Part shown: positions 62,712 through 64,000 of the stretch, piece by piece
Layout of the letters: each line of letters begins with the position of its first letter
Position numbering within the stretch: position 1 is the first letter of the stretch
DNA from: Mesorhizobium sp. AR10
GTDB lineage: Bacteria; Pseudomonadota; Alphaproteobacteria; Rhizobiales; Rhizobiaceae
NCBI RefSeq assembly: GCF_024746795.1
Contig: NZ_CP080524.1
Coordinates: forward strand, 3,574,001 to 3,638,000
Reading direction: 5' to 3'
DNA: 64,000 bases
Notes under the pieces: generated by a model
The model's database searches: none
Told to the model about the DNA's origin: nothing
Seen by the model: only the letters and a program-made list of their open reading frames with translations
Translations under genes and position numbers: made by a program

Positions 62712-63842
62712 ATGAGAATTGCTCAGGTCGCGCCCCTAGACGAGTCGGTCCCGCCGCGCTTCTACGGGGGGACGGAACGGATCGTGTCGTTCCTGACGGA
62801 GGAGCTTGTCAGAAGAGGTCATGAGGTGACCCTCTTCGCTAGCGGGAACTCCGTCACCAATGCGGAACTGGTGCCGCAGGGCGCGACGGGGCTACGCCTC
62901 GACCCAATCGAACGACGGTCTTCCATCGCCGCCCATATGGCAATGCTGGATGAAGTTCGCCAGCAGCAGGATCGGTTCGACGTAATTCATTGCCATCTCA
63001 GCCATTTTCAACACTTCCCGCTTTTCGAAACGTTTGCAGGAAAGACAGTAACCACGCCGCACGGAAGGCTCGACTACAGCGACCTTCCCAGGACCTATGC
63101 GAGGTGGCCGTATTTCTCGCTGAGCTCGATCTCGATGCGTCAGCGCCAACCGCTAGCCGAGGCGCAATGGGTGGGCAACGTCTATCACGGTCTGCCTCTG
63201 CATCTTTATCCCGCCACCGACTACGCTCCCCCACAAGACCCCTACCTGGCCTTCCTCGGCCGGATTTATCTCGACAAGCGGCCCGACCGGGCGATCGAGA
63301 TCGCCAGGTTGAGTGGCATGCGGCTCAAGATCGCGGCGAAGATGGATTACAGCAACCGTGCCTACTGCGAAGAGCTGGTCGAGCAGATGAAAAGCCCCCA
63401 TGTAGAGTTCCTGGGGGAAGTCGACGAAGCCGGTAAGACGGCCCTTTTCGCAGGCGCGCACGCGCTGCTTTTTCCGATCGATTGGCCGGAGCCTTTCGGT
63501 CTTGCGATGATCGAGGCCATGGCATTTGGGGTGCCGGTGATCGCTTGGCCGCAAGGTGCGGTGCCCGAGGTCGTGGATGACGGCGTCACCGGCTTCGTGG
63601 TCGACAGCATCGAAAACGCGGTCGCTGCCGTAAAACGGGTCCATTCGCTCGACCGGCGCCAGGTGAGGCGTAGGTTCGAGGAGCGCTTCAGCGCGTCCCG
63701 CATGGTCGATGACTACGAGAAGATCTACGCCTCGGTCGCTGCAGGCATGTACGAACCCAAATCCGTCCCGCGGGTCGTTCCGACCGAGGGACGAGAGCGC
63801 GATCGGAACAGGAAGGGACGGACGCAACTCAGATCAGCTTGA
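62712..63842 (+). CDS. Family 4 glycosyltransferase
   Basis: 376 residues of the GT-B fold. The N terminus MRIAQVAPLDESVPPRFYGG with TERIVSFLTEELVRRGHEV is typical of a rhizobial GT4 group, and the donor-site E-x7-E motif is PEPFGLAMIEAMAFG. It uses a nucleotide-sugar donor; acceptor unknown. Divergent from glgE, so a link to glucan metabolism is possible. The remaining bases to 64000 show no gene. Confidence 0.85.
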   Translation: MRIAQVAPLDESVPPRFYGGTERIVSFLTEELVRRGHEVTLFASGNSVTNAELVPQGATGLRLDPIERRSSIAAHMAMLDEVRQQQDRFDVIHCHLSHFQHFPLFETFAGKTVTTPHGRLDYSDLPRTYARWPYFSLSSISMRQRQPLAEAQWVGNVYHGLPLHLYPATDYAPPQDPYLAFLGRIYLDKRPDRAIEIARLSGMRLKIAAKMDYSNRAYCEELVEQMKSPHVEFLGEVDEAGKTALFAGAHALLFPIDWPEPFGLAMIEAMAFGVPVIAWPQGAVPEVVDDGVTGFVVDSIENAVAAVKRVHSLDRRQVRRRFEERFSASRMVDDYEKIYASVAAGMYEPKSVPRVVPTEGRERDRNRKGRTQLRSA

Positions 63843-64000
63843 ACTCTCGCCTGAGGCCGCTTTCGCTTTGCGCCCACCTGCCAGAATTTCGCCCAGCTGT
63901 TGGTGGGAAAAAAGCGCTGGCTTGCCGATTAACCCCTGGCAATTGAAGCTAGTCATCTGTCAGCTGCCATTTGTCGCCGGGATTGAATTGCCTTATGGCG

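Overview
The window is GC-rich chromosomal DNA that looks like a member of the Rhizobiales, most likely Mesorhizobium or a close relative. This is inferred from the very-long-chain lipid A acyl carrier protein AcpXL, a RirA iron regulator with Cys91/Cys99/Cys105, a complete rhizobial hmu heme-uptake cluster, PutR/PutA, and palindromic intergenic elements of the rhizobial type. No species-level marker is present. I saw no CRISPR array, transposase or integrase.

Layout. 1-1814: part of the lipid A very-long-chain acyl cluster on the minus strand (acpXL, then a condensing-enzyme homologue that lacks the catalytic Cys, then the start of an ordinary ketoacyl-ACP synthase). 1991-7543: a slipin, a tandem pair of odd tRNA genes, a periplasmic histidine phosphatase and a large caspase-TPR protein. 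7691-12470: AEC transporter, gabD, galM and kdgK, separated by a 142-bp palindrome. 12655-19700: a FixH-like protein with a di-heme peroxidase lipoprotein, putR divergent from putA, and a GT2 glycosyltransferase. 19705-30285: a heme-iron island. The minus strand carries hmuR, a small cystine-rich periplasmic protein, two tandem TonB paralogues, a HmuQ/IsdG-type heme monooxygenase and a VOC protein. The plus strand carries hmuPSTUV, and rirA lies convergent at its end. TGA-N9-TCA boxes lie in the hmuR/hmuP intergenic region and upstream of rirA, so iron control by RirA can be proposed.

30475-37247: DUF445 protein, phasin plus MaoC hydratase (polyhydroxyalkanoate metabolism), a frameshifted MFS exporter divergent from a LysR regulator, and a maleylacetoacetate isomerase-alcohol dehydrogenase pair. 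37472-41101: a LuxR-type response regulator, and a FIST-domain protein followed 10 bp later by a hybrid histidine kinase. This last pair resembles NosP/NahK nitric-oxide signalling. 41381-45262: a form II coxSLM-type molybdenum hydroxylase operon whose two internal gaps each hold an inverted array of short repeats. 45335-47837: SRPBCC, GNAT, cutC and PilZ genes.

47838-64000 looks accessory: loosely spaced genes, a Tat-exported arginine-rich protein, a cupin, a degenerate tRNA, a TPR regulator, a beta-barrel protein, a lipoprotein hydrolase, a frameshifted DUF4105 gene, gltS, an MscS channel, two related small proteins, a glgE-like maltosyltransferase and a GT4 glycosyltransferase. Three sites sharing a near-palindrome centred on GTAA-N-TTAC lie in this part, each in the same orientation upstream of a gene. 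This is the best candidate for an undescribed regulatory link. Two genes (MFS and DUF4105) appear broken by single-base losses, which may be real or sequence errors.
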